Assembly: GCA_948630815.1 (NCBI GenBank) | Contig: CAPIEU010000017.1 | Location: 1 to 32,188, forward strand | Direction: 5' to 3' | Length of the DNA stretch: 32,188 nucleotides | Origin: an uncultured Clostridia bacterium | GTDB lineage: Bacteria > Bacillota > Clostridia > TANB77 > CAG-508 | Shown here: positions 24,162 through 30,877 of the stretch, piece after piece | Numbering within the stretch: position 1 is the first letter of the stretch | Layout of the letters: every line of letters starts with the position of its first letter | The notes under the pieces: generated by a model | The model's database searches: none | Seen by the model: only the letters and a program-made list of their open reading frames with translations | What the model was told of the DNA's origin: nothing | Position numbers and translations under genes: made by a program

Positions 24162-24230
24162 ATGCACAACTTTATTAAAGTAATAGTTCTTATTATACTT
24201 TACTTAATTGTAAATGATAACGAGGACTAA
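24162..24230 (+). CDS. 22-aa hydrophobic peptide, probable type I toxin
   Basis: ATG at 24162 behind a strong GAGAAAGGAGG (spacing about 10). The product MHNFIKVIVLIILYLIVNDN plus two acidic residues is one short membrane helix with a polar end, as in type I toxins of Gram-positive bacteria and their prophages. It has its own promoter and strong terminator, and a convergent promoter on the other strand can make an antisense RNA across it. It lies at the end of the lysogeny-type block beside the recombinase gene, a usual place for stabilising modules. It could instead be a regulatory peptide. Confidence 0.6.
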   Translation: MHNFIKVIVLIILYLIVNDNED

Positions 24231-24237
24231 ATGGCAT

Positions 24238-24270
24238 AAGACTAGGGACGGCATTCCCTAGTCTTATTTT
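24238..24270 (+). terminator. Terminator of the toxin transcript
   Basis: AAGACTAGGGA/TCCCTAGTCTT, 11 bp with loop CGGCAT, then ATTTT. On the minus strand no U-run follows, so an antisense RNA can read through. Confidence 0.85.
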
Positions 24271-24310
24271 ATACATAATGCACAACTTATTATTTGCAAT
24301 TGCTATAATT

Positions 24311-24339
24311 ATATTAGCATTTTTTATAAAATATGTCAA
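24311..24339 (-). promoter_or_regulatory. Antisense promoter facing the toxin gene
   Basis: TTGACA (complement of 24334-24339), 17-bp spacer, TAATAT (complement of 24311-24316). RNA starting near 24304 would run leftward over the terminator and the peptide gene, the layout of a type I antitoxin. Confidence 0.7.
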
Positions 24340-24527
24340 GTACTTTTCTTTGCTTTTATATGCCATTTTAAGCCGTTTTATAATTTAGCCATATAAGTTG
24401 TTATCTTTAATATTAACGTGCTTTAAAAGTGTATTTATTTAATAGATTTTCAACCTTATTTTAATCATTTTTTATTCTTCTAAATTCTACAAATAATTAT
24501 ATATTTTTTGACTAAAAATGCTGGTCT

Positions 24528-24601
24528 AAAATCTTTTTCCTCATGTCAATCAAAAATCTTTTTCCGCTTCTGTGTAAAAATAATAAAGTGAAATCTTTTT
24601 C
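24528..24601. repeat. Three short direct repeats
   Basis: AAAATCTTTTTCC at 24528-24540 and 24553-24565, and GAAATCTTTTTC at 24590-24601, spaced 25 and 37 bp. They follow the last gene of the leftward accessory operon. Confidence 0.7.
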
Positions 24602-24608
24602 TAATACT

Positions 24609-24791
24609 TTATATAATTTCTAATATTTCTATTTCATTATTTTTTAATAAAGTATTTATTGCATCTAAAGAAGAGTAACTATTAATAGTACGTTTGCATT
24701 TTTCTTTTTTAATAATCTCTCCAAATGAGCCTTTTATTATTGAATTAAAAATAACAGTATCTCCATATTTAATTTTGTTTTTTTCTTCCAT
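24609..24791 (-). CDS. Small KOW/SH3-like protein (60 aa)
   Basis: ATG at 24789-24791 after AAAGGTGGTAAGT. MEEKNKIKYGDTVIFNSIIK, then GSFGEIIKKEKCKR, the pattern of a small beta barrel that often binds nucleic acid or protein (K-x-GD-x-V). The tail is hydrophobic (NNEIEILEII). Last gene of the accessory operon. Confidence 0.6.
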   Translation of the reverse strand: MEEKNKIKYGDTVIFNSIIKGSFGEIIKKEKCKRTINSYSSLDAINTLLKNNEIEILEII

Positions 24792-24833
24792 ACTTACCAC
24801 CTTTGATATTTTATCATATTTATTATAGTTTTT

Positions 24834-25121
24834 CTACTGCTTTGCACAATTCCCACAAATTATTTGGCTACCTTGCTTTTCCTCCTCAAATGCTGTGTAT
24901 ATTTCTTCTCCAGCTTCAAAACTTTTTCCACATTTAGCACATACTTCTTCAACTGGCATATTATGTTGTGTTCTTTGCTTTTTGTATGTAGTATAATCAC
25001 ATTTTAGCTTCTTAATGTTTGTAAATACTCTTTCCTCTACTACCATATCATCAAACATTACTACTCTAGTTGCATTTTTTCCACTTTCTTCTAATTCTTT
25101 TTCTACTTTCTTTTTACTCAT
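24834..25121 (-). CDS. Zinc-ribbon protein (95 aa)
   Basis: ATG at 25119-25121 behind AGGAGGAAGATT. Charged helical N-terminus (MSKKKVEKELEESGKNATRV) and a C-terminal four-cysteine site, CAKC and CGNC, with the acidic EAGEEIYTAFEEEKQG between them. Likely metal-binding; perhaps a small regulator. No specific family named. Confidence 0.65.
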   Translation of the reverse strand: MSKKKVEKELEESGKNATRVVMFDDMVVEERVFTNIKKLKCDYTTYKKQRTQHNMPVEEVCAKCGKSFEAGEEIYTAFEEEKQGSQIICGNCAKQ

Positions 25122-25131
25122 AATCTTCCTC

Positions 25132-25509
25132 CTAATAAATATCATCTTTTACAAAATCTGATATGTCTAATATTTCTTTTGCATTATTTTCTTTGTATAA
25201 AATCAATTCTAAATATCCTGAATAATAACCGTTTTGTGAATTATAGCAAGGAACAAAAAACTTTTCTCCTATTTTTGAAATCATATTAAACCCTACTTCT
25301 TTTACTCCTTCTGCTAATTTTATCAAACTTTCTTCAAAATCTATTTCTTTTATATCAATACTTTTTCCTGTTACAGGTGATACATTATAATCTTTTAATA
25401 TTTCAAATTCTGCATATACACTTTCGCAACAATCTTGTTCGTGATAATACTCTAATTTATAACCATTATCAAATACAATACTTTCCTCTTTAACTTCTTT
25501 TATCTTCAT
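25132..25509 (-). CDS. DUF7448-like phage protein (125 aa)
   Basis: ATG at 25507-25509 with AGGAGG upstream. MKIKEVKEESIVFDNGYKLE followed by YHEQDCCESVYAEFEILKDY, the FDNG...YYH-QDCCE-VYA pattern I recall for this phage-restricted domain of unknown function. The C-terminal half has FNMISKIGEKFFVPCYNSQN and a YSGYLELILYKE strand pair. It lies directly downstream of rtcB. Function unknown. Confidence 0.7.
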   Translation of the reverse strand: MKIKEVKEESIVFDNGYKLEYYHEQDCCESVYAEFEILKDYNVSPVTGKSIDIKEIDFEESLIKLAEGVKEVGFNMISKIGEKFFVPCYNSQNGYYSGYLELILYKENNAKEILDISDFVKDDIY

Positions 25510-25522
25510 AATCTTTTTCCTC

Positions 25523-26719
25523 CTAATTCTTTGCCTTAAAATTATATATAGGTTTTATTATTTTAACTATTTCTACTGTATCTTGTATGTTGTCTATTAT
25601 CTCTTGCATAGGTTTATATACAAATGGTGCTTCGTCTATTGTTTCTTCTGTTACACTTGTTGTATAAATATTTTTCATACTTTCCTTAAAATCTTCTAAC
25701 TTAAATATTTCTTTTGCCTTATGTCTTGACATTATTCTTCCTGCTCCATGAGGTGCTGACTGGTTCCAATCTTTATTACCTTTTCCTACTGCTATTATTG
25801 AACCATCTCTCATATTTATTGGAATTAAAACTTTTTCTCCTTTTTTAGCTGATATTGCACCTTTACGAACTATATTATCTTCAAATGATATATAGTTGTG
25901 TATCGTTTCAAAATTATAAAATTCATAATGCCCAAAATACTCTAATAATATTTGTTTTGCTATTTGCAATCTGTTTGTATTAGCATATTCTTGGCAAATT
26001 CTCATATCGTGTAAATACATTTCTCTATATTTACCTTCTAAATAGCATAATTCATTTGGTAAATTTGGCTTATTATCTTTATATTCTTTTTCTAGTTCTT
26101 TTAATACTTTTTGTATCTCTGCTTTTCTTCCTTGTTCTTTATATGTTTTGATTATTTCTTCTTTCTTTTGATACATTTCTTCTTTTCCAGAACATAATTC
26201 TATCGCTAAGTTTTGATAATAGTCTGCTACTTGCTTTCCTAAATTTCTACTACCTGTATGAATTACCAAATACTTATTACCTTCATCGTCTACATCTACT
26301 TCTATAAAATGATTTCCTCCACCTAAAGTACCGATTGCTCTATTAAATTTCTTTGTTTCTTTTAATTCTCTTAAACAATACAAACTATTTGTTGGCTCAA
26401 AATCTAATAGTTTATGCTCTCTTATATTTCTTCCTGCTGGTATACAATTATTTATTACTTCATCTAACCTTTGTAAGTCTAAATCTATCTTTCCTAATTC
26501 AACACATAACATACCACAACCTATATCTACACCAACTATATTTGGTATTATTTTATTGCCTAAATCTGCTGTAAAACCAATTACACAGCCATTTCCTGCG
26601 TGTACATCTGGCATTATCCTAACTTTGCAATCCTTAAAAGGCTCTTGTTCTAGTAATAAATCTATTTGTTGTATTGCTTCTTGCTCTATATTATCTGTAA
26701 ATATTTTTAAATCTTTCAT
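25523..26719 (-). CDS. rtcB: RtcB-type RNA ligase
   Basis: 398 aa from ATG at 26717-26719. It has the RtcB signature set: VRIMPDVHAGNGCVIGF with metal-binding D, H and C, VGVDIGCGM, GTLGGGNHFIEVDVDDEG, VIHTGSRNLG, YANTNRLQIAKQILLEYF and SAPHGAGRIMSRHKAKE, the last containing the histidine that takes guanylate. RtcB joins 2',3'-cyclic phosphate or 3'-phosphate RNA ends to 5'-OH ends using GTP and manganese, as produced by anticodon nucleases. A phage copy beside tRNA genes fits repair of tRNAs cut by host defence. It starts 1 nt after the preceding stop; no archease gene seen. Confidence 0.93.
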   Translation of the reverse strand: MKDLKIFTDNIEQEAIQQIDLLLEQEPFKDCKVRIMPDVHAGNGCVIGFTADLGNKIIPNIVGVDIGCGMLCVELGKIDLDLQRLDEVINNCIPAGRNIREHKLLDFEPTNSLYCLRELKETKKFNRAIGTLGGGNHFIEVDVDDEGNKYLVIHTGSRNLGKQVADYYQNLAIELCSGKEEMYQKKEEIIKTYKEQGRKAEIQKVLKELEKEYKDNKPNLPNELCYLEGKYREMYLHDMRICQEYANTNRLQIAKQILLEYFGHYEFYNFETIHNYISFEDNIVRKGAISAKKGEKVLIPINMRDGSIIAVGKGNKDWNQSAPHGAGRIMSRHKAKEIFKLEDFKESMKNIYTTSVTEETIDEAPFVYKPMQEIIDNIQDTVEIVKIIKPIYNFKAKN

Positions 26720-26720
26720 T

Positions 26721-27080
26721 CTATTTACTCCATTCTACTCTATTTTTATCATTCACTATTGCCTCAAATTCAATACCATTTTCTTTTAATTCGCCTATAC
26801 AGTCATCTATTGAAATATGACCAGTCCTAAATGCGTCTACATTATCCCATATTCTAGCCATAACTTCTGGTAGTCTTTTCTTACCTAGACCACATACATA
26901 ACGCAACGTGTATGCTACTGCTACACTATATATATCTAGGTATTGGTCTATTAGTTTCTTATTTTCTTTTTCAGCTTGTACAATAATATCATTTTGTACA
27001 TCATCTATCCATTTTCTTAATTTTTTAGGGTTGTCAAATACTTTTGTAATTTGCTTTTCTTGTCTTTTGGTTAGGTTCAT
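26721..27080 (-). CDS. Hypothetical protein upstream of rtcB (119 aa)
   Basis: ATG at 27078-27080. MNLTKRQEKQITKVFDNPKK, an all-helical body (LDIYSVAVAYTLRYVCGLGK; LPEVMARIWDNVDAFRTGHI) and a short end. Its stop touches the rtcB start, so the two are translationally coupled and may act together. It has one in-frame AGG in AFRTGH. No family named. Confidence 0.65.
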   Translation of the reverse strand: MNLTKRQEKQITKVFDNPKKLRKWIDDVQNDIIVQAEKENKKLIDQYLDIYSVAVAYTLRYVCGLGKKRLPEVMARIWDNVDAFRTGHISIDDCIGELKENGIEFEAIVNDKNRVEWSK

Positions 27081-27099
27081 TTCTTTTTCTCCAATCTTT

Positions 27100-27264
27100 T
27101 TAATATTCCCAATAATCTATATCTGCACCATTTGTTATTTCGTCTACTTGTAAATCATATACTTGTCTATTTATTTCTTCTTCTATCTCATAATTGTCTA
27201 AATTATCATCTAATTCCACTTCAAAACTTATTGGAGTAAAATATACTGTTATTCTCTTTTTTAT
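27100..27264 (-). CDS. Small acidic protein with probable ATA start (54 aa)
   Basis: Open between an upstream TAA and the stop at 27100, with no ATG, GTG, TTG or AGG. An AAGGAG lies 8 nt before ATA (27262-27264), giving MKKRITVYFTPISFEVELDD and an acidic, aromatic C-terminus (DEITNGADIDYWEY). Coding is supported by composition, fit between its neighbours and the spacing of the ribosome binding site. Unknown function. Confidence 0.55.
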   Translation of the reverse strand: MKKRITVYFTPISFEVELDDNLDNYEIEEEINRQVYDLQVDEITNGADIDYWEY

Positions 27265-27276
27265 TGCTTATTCTCC

Positions 27277-27498
27277 TTAAATATCTGTTAGCATTTCCAT
27301 TGCATAACCTAAATTAATATTTACATCTTCTATTTGATTTTTTACTTGTTGTCTATTTTCTTCTAAGTATTTATTTCTGTCTAATACATTTTTTATTGCT
27401 TCACTTAACTTTTTATCTTTTTCGGTTGAACTGCTTATTGTTATTAGTGCATAGCTGTAATCTTCTAATATCTTTATACTTTCTTCTAATGTCAACAT
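27277..27498 (-). CDS. Helical protein (73 aa)
   Basis: ATG at 27496-27498 overlaps the upstream stop (TAATG). MLTLEESIKILEDYSYALIT, then a charged coiled coil (LDRNKYLEENRQQVKNQIED). No family recognised; part of the accessory operon. Confidence 0.6.
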   Translation of the reverse strand: MLTLEESIKILEDYSYALITISSSTEKDKKLSEAIKNVLDRNKYLEENRQQVKNQIEDVNINLGYAMEMLTDI

Positions 27499-28085
27499 TA
27501 TTCTTTTACCTCCTTTAAATGATAATGCCTATTATCTCTATTCTTTATAAACTCATATACATATTGATTAGGGTTTGATATTAAACCTTGTATTAAGTGT
27601 TTCAACATCTCTTGCTTATCTTTTACTATTCTTCTATTAGGTCTCTTGTCTAAATACTCTCTAAAAACATCTAATACATCTTTTTCTTCTATTTCATCTT
27701 GTTTCATAAGTTCTTCTATATTATGTAAAAATATCTCATCTTGCTTATCAAATTTACTTTGCTCTGGACTTAAACTTTTTATTTTTTCTGTTATTTCATA
27801 CCTTATTGCACCTAATTTTCTTGCTAATTCTAATACATCTGAAAAATCTTCTTTTGCTGTAACATTTATTACTTTATTAGTACTAGAATAAAGTATTTTC
27901 TTTTCTTCTTTATTTACTATTCTATGCTTTACTCCTGCTAATTCCTTATTCATTTTATTAGCATACCATTTCCTATTAGCTTCATTTCTAGCTTGTCTTA
28001 GGCAATCTTCTTTATTGCAATATTCTCTTTTTCTTCCTTTTTTAGGCTGTTCAAATTCACAGCCACAATATTTGCAAACTGTCAT
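27498..28085 (-). CDS. Zinc-finger protein (195 aa)
   Basis: ATG at 28083-28085 with AAAGGGAATAATACAA upstream. An N-terminal metal site CKYCGCEF...YCNKEDC (four or more Cys) is followed by RQARNEANRKWYANKM, the form seen in small zinc-finger phage proteins. The middle is helical and acidic (DVLELARKLGAIRYEITEKI), and the C-terminus contains RPNRRIVKDKQEMLKHLIQG. Probably nucleic-acid binding. One AGG codon falls in NRKWY, where arginine is expected. Confidence 0.7.
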   Translation of the reverse strand: MTVCKYCGCEFEQPKKGRKREYCNKEDCLRQARNEANRKWYANKMNKELAGVKHRIVNKEEKKILYSSTNKVINVTAKEDFSDVLELARKLGAIRYEITEKIKSLSPEQSKFDKQDEIFLHNIEELMKQDEIEEKDVLDVFREYLDKRPNRRIVKDKQEMLKHLIQGLISNPNQYVYEFIKNRDNRHYHLKEVKE

Positions 28086-28090
28086 TTGTA

Positions 28091-28401
28091 TTATTCCCTT
28101 TCTAATATTTTTTCTTTAAATTCCTTATATGTCATTTTCTTTATTCCTTGTATATTTTCTAACATTTCATTAACTGTAATGACTTTACCTCGTCTATCTT
28201 GTAGTTGTTTTATTAATGTTCTATCTCCAAAAGCACCTATTTCAGTTACATTCACTATTTCATCTTTTTCATTGTAACATAGTTCATAAACTACATTATT
28301 ACTTCCCCAAGTATCTCTTTTAGGGGGGGCTCTTCGTGAAATACTATTGTAGCACTTATTATTATATTTATATTAACTGGTTTATTGTTATCTATATCCA
28401 T
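28091..28401 (-). CDS. Hypothetical protein interrupted by a C7 tract, -1 frameshift (about 103 aa)
   Basis: ATG at 28399-28401, 7 nt after GGAGG; it opens MDIDNNKPVNINIIISATIV. At a run of seven C (28323-28329) the frame must slip -1 to continue with PPPKRDTWGSNNVVYELCYN and TEIGAFGDRTLIKQLQDRRG through to a stop at 28091. Without a shift it ends after 14 codons. Both halves look coding by composition, and no start exists for the second half. It may be programmed slippage, phase variation or a sequencing error in the homopolymer. No family known to me. Confidence 0.55.
28323..28329 (-). other. Seven-C slippery tract
   Basis: Reads GAG CCC CCC CTA AAA. A -1 slip gives CCC CCC CCT AAA AGA and restores the open frame. 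A run of seven C is exceptional in DNA this AT-rich. Confidence 0.6.
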
Positions 28402-28658
28402 TTGCATTCCTCCACTTTTTCCACTATATTAGCTGAAATCAAATCTTCTAACATTTTTTCTACAAATTGCTCCCAACTACTTCCACAAAAATCTTCTATA
28501 TCTAAAAGTATTGTTCTATCTTCATATATTGCTATATAGTCGTTATATTCTAAGTCCTTAATATATGCTTTATGACAGCCATCATCTTGTCCTAATCTAT
28601 AACCAAATTGTTCTAATTGATTAAAGTTAATGTTTTCTTTTAATTTATAGTTACACAT
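28392..28658 (-). CDS. Hypothetical acidic protein (88 aa)
   Basis: ATG at 28656-28658 after GGAGGGAGAATAAAAT. MCNYKLKENINFNQLEQFGY, then GCHKAYIKDLEYNDYIAIYE and EDFCGSSWEQFVEKMLEDLI, an alternating strand-helix pattern. It overlaps the next gene by 10 nt. Unknown function. Confidence 0.65.
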   Translation of the reverse strand: MCNYKLKENINFNQLEQFGYRLGQDDGCHKAYIKDLEYNDYIAIYEDRTILLDIEDFCGSSWEQFVEKMLEDLISANIVEKVEECKWI

Positions 28659-28690
28659 ATTTTATTCTCCCTCCACTTTATATTCATTTG

Positions 28691-28891
28691 TTATTCCTCC
28701 ACTTTTAATTTTATATTTCTTACTTTTAAATCTTGTTTTAGTTCTAAGTAATCTGAAAAATCCATTCTTTCAATTTCCTTTGAGCAAGAATATGGTATAA
28801 ATATAGTACAATCTTTTCTTCCATGTATTTGTCTTTTTAAGTGATGCACATTACAAGTTCTTATTTTTATTTCATCTCTTACCCTTAACAT
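28691..28891 (-). CDS. Small protein (66 aa)
   Basis: ATG at 28889-28891 after GAGGAGTGATAGAA; the earlier GTG overlaps that site. MLRVRDEIKIRTCNVHHLKR, then DCTIFIPYSCSKEIERMDFS. Two cysteines and a HH pair could bind metal. No family named. Confidence 0.6.
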   Translation of the reverse strand: MLRVRDEIKIRTCNVHHLKRQIHGRKDCTIFIPYSCSKEIERMDFSDYLELKQDLKVRNIKLKVEE

Positions 28892-28941
28892 TTCTATCAC
28901 TCCTCTACTTTATATTCATTTTCTTTTAACTCTATTGTTTA

Positions 28942-29265
28942 TCAATTTATAACTTTTTTATCTTTCAATATTTCTAATATTTTAATAAAATCTGGTTGTA
29001 AATCTTCACTAAAATATGTTCTTAAAGTTTCTATTTCATTAATAGCATTGTTTATTATCTTATCTTTCTTTTCTAGTTCTTTTTGCAATGTTTTAATCGT
29101 TTCTCTTAAAGTATTTTGATTTTCTCTACCACAGTTCATATTTACTTCATATTCATTTATTAAATCTTCTAATAGTTCTATTTTTTGATATAATAAACTT
29201 ATTGTTATTTCATCATCTTCTGTTTGCTCTAACTTCTTATCTATCTCTCGGATTTTATCTTCCAC
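28942..29265 (-). CDS. Coiled-coil protein, GTG start (107 aa)
   Basis: GTG at 29263-29265 lies 9 nt after AAGGAG; the upstream ATG (29284-29286) would place that site inside the gene. MEDKIREIDKKLEQTEDDEI then a long heptad region (TLRETIKTLQKELEKKDKII) and a short helical end (PDFIKILEILKDKK). Unknown function. Confidence 0.65.
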   Translation of the reverse strand: MEDKIREIDKKLEQTEDDEITISLLYQKIELLEDLINEYEVNMNCGRENQNTLRETIKTLQKELEKKDKIINNAINEIETLRTYFSEDLQPDFIKILEILKDKKVIN

Positions 29266-29314
29266 ATTTCTATTCTCCTTCCACATTATAATCTTTTTTA
29301 TCTAACTCTATTGT

Positions 29315-29659
29315 TTACATACCTACACTTTGTCGCCATTCTTCGTATTCTTCTCTATGTATAGTGTAATGTATATATTGTATTAAAAAGTCCTCTCCTA
29401 TATCTGTTAGTCCATCTTCGTCATCAAATGCTACATCATAGTCTTTTAGTTCTTTTCCTAATGCTATTTCAACTTTTCCATATTCTTCTAAATGTTGTAA
29501 TATGTATTCTGCTATATCTAAAAATGTCAAACTCTCTATACTACAATGTATATCTTCTATAAAATTATCTAATATATCGTTGCTTTCTTGACTTAATATT
29601 TTAGGTAATGTTTCAAAATTTAATTCTATATTTTTATTAATCTGCTCCGAAACTTCCAT
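29315..29659 (-). CDS. Acidic protein (114 aa)
   Basis: ATG at 29657-29659, overlapping the end of the AGG-started gene upstream, with AAAGGAGAGAAG. Strongly acidic: MEVSEQINKNIELNFETLPK, then DIHCSIESLTFLDIAEYILQ and YDVAFDDEDGLTDIGEDFLI. High negative charge in a small phage protein can mean DNA mimicry, but this is only a guess. Confidence 0.65.
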   Translation of the reverse strand: MEVSEQINKNIELNFETLPKILSQESNDILDNFIEDIHCSIESLTFLDIAEYILQHLEEYGKVEIALGKELKDYDVAFDDEDGLTDIGEDFLIQYIHYTIHREEYEEWRQSVGM

Positions 29660-30323
29660 CTTCTCTCTCCTTTAACTCTATTGTTTTAAGGCTCTTGCCT
29701 TGTTTTAATTGCTGTATCATAGCACTTATTTTATTCATATCTGTTTCGCTTCTATGTTCAATGACTACTGGTGCTTGACTTTCCACCATTCCCATTGTTG
29801 CCCTTCCTCTAAATATTGTTGATACACAGTCTAATTCTCTTAATTGTGCCGAAGTTAGCATATTTTCTTTTATATAGTCATCTATCCTTAGCATAACTTC
29901 TTGTATGTTTTCATTATTTGACCTTAAATAATTATTATATGTAGCTGTTGAAATGTCAGCAAAAGCACAAAAGTTTTCTTTACTTGGTGGGTATTTTACT
30001 TTTTTATTTATTGCTACTATTGCTTGTCTATAATATTCAAATACTATATTTAATTCTTCTGCTGTGTATTTTAAAGGTTGTCCTATTAAATTGTGTGGTC
30101 TTAATATCTCGTTTATTTCTATTGTGCTTAACCCTTGTACTTCTTTCCTATCTTGTAATTGCTCTGCTATTTCATTTAATCTAGTTTCTAGCTTTTGTGG
30201 TAATTCATTTTTATACTCTTCTAATATACTTTTCTCTCCCGCTTTTACTAATATTTCTTTCTTTTGCTGTTCTACTATTTTCTTATCCTTTGTTTCTAAA
30301 CTTTCTTTATATTGTTTTTTCCT
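29637..30323 (-). CDS. DNA-binding protein, possibly TerS-like, AGG start
   Basis: 228 aa from AGG at 30321-30323, 7 nt after AGGAGG (30331-30336). MKKQYKESLETKDKKIVEQQ leads into a charged helical region, then YPPSKENFCAFADISTATYN, a helix-turn-helix-like segment, IDDYIKENMLTSAQLRELDC, VSTIFRGRATMGMVESQAPV and a C-terminal MIQQLKQGKSLKTIE. The order helix-turn-helix, helical oligomerisation region and flexible tail fits terminase small subunits or related phage DNA-binding proteins. The first ATG (29892-29894) keeps only the last 85 residues. It is well away from terL in this window, so I am not sure of the role. Confidence 0.7.
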   Translation of the reverse strand, partial: RKKQYKESLETKDKKIVEQQKKEILVKAGEKSILEEYKNELPQKLETRLNEIAEQLQDRKEVQGLSTIEINEILRPHNLIGQPLKYTAEELNIVFEYYRQAIVAINKKVKYPPSKENFCAFADISTATYNNYLRSNNENIQEVMLRIDDYIKENMLTSAQLRELDCVSTIFRGRATMGMVESQAPVVIEHRSETDMNKISAMIQQLKQGKSLKTIELKEREDGSFGAD

Positions 30324-30341
30324 TAAAATTCCTCCTTTAAT

Positions 30342-30641
30342 TTAATAGCTTTCTTCATTTTCTGCGTCCAGTAATTCTAAAATGTTTTTTCTTACTTCTC
30401 TTTTGGCATTTAATTTATGTATTGAGGTTTGATATGATTTTTTATAAAACTCATCTTCACAATTTCTTCTCATTTTTTCATATCTCTGTACTGAGCATTT
30501 ATCTTTTTTATTGTTTTGTTTTAATATTTCTATTAACTCAATTATTATTAGTCCTTGATTGTAGAACATTTCAATTATCTTGTCTTTTCCAGTATGTTTA
30601 AATTCTCTCTTAAATTGCTCTAATGTTTTTATATCTTTCAT
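30342..30641 (-). CDS. Basic helical protein (99 aa)
   Basis: ATG at 30639-30641 with AGAGGTGGGAAG upstream. MKDIKTLEQFKREFKHTGKD, then GLIIIELIEILKQNNKKDKC and a basic helical C-terminus (SIHKLNAKREVRKNILELLD). A small helical regulator is possible, but I see no motif that settles it. Confidence 0.6.
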   Translation of the reverse strand: MKDIKTLEQFKREFKHTGKDKIIEMFYNQGLIIIELIEILKQNNKKDKCSVQRYEKMRRNCEDEFYKKSYQTSIHKLNAKREVRKNILELLDAENEESY

Positions 30642-30681
30642 CTTCCCACCTCTTTCTTATTTCTAGCCATAGGCTAGTTGA

Positions 30682-30867
30682 TTATATCTTAAAATATTCT
30701 CTTTGCTCATCTGTTAAGTATGCTTTATTTCCACAAATAGGACAATATAAATAAACATTATTCCATATTATACTTACTTTTAAATCTTTTCTTGATACCA
30801 TAAGCGTTGAATGGCATTTTAAACATTCTGCTTTTACTTCTAATTTCTTTTCTTGTATTATTCTCAC
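30682..30867 (-). CDS. Zinc-ribbon protein, GTG start (61 aa)
   Basis: GTG at 30865-30867 is 6 nt after AGGAGG; an ATG further up would have this site inside the gene. CLKC (residues about 16-19) and CPIC (about 43-46) form a four-cysteine site, with a basic segment MVSRKDLKVSIIWNNVYLY between. Probably nucleic-acid binding; next to the SSB-like gene. Confidence 0.7.
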   Translation of the reverse strand: MRIIQEKKLEVKAECLKCHSTLMVSRKDLKVSIIWNNVYLYCPICGNKAYLTDEQREYFKI

Positions 30868-30877
30868 TTTATTCCTC

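Larger units (their letters stand above)
24231..24608. other. Noncoding region between toxin and leftward accessory operon
   Basis: Holds the toxin terminator, the antisense promoter, a duplicated ATGCACAACTT (24162-24172 and about 24278-24288) and three copies of AAATCTTTTTC near its right end. No gene seen. It is a plausible site for the phage attachment sequence because it adjoins the recombinase gene. Confidence 0.5.
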
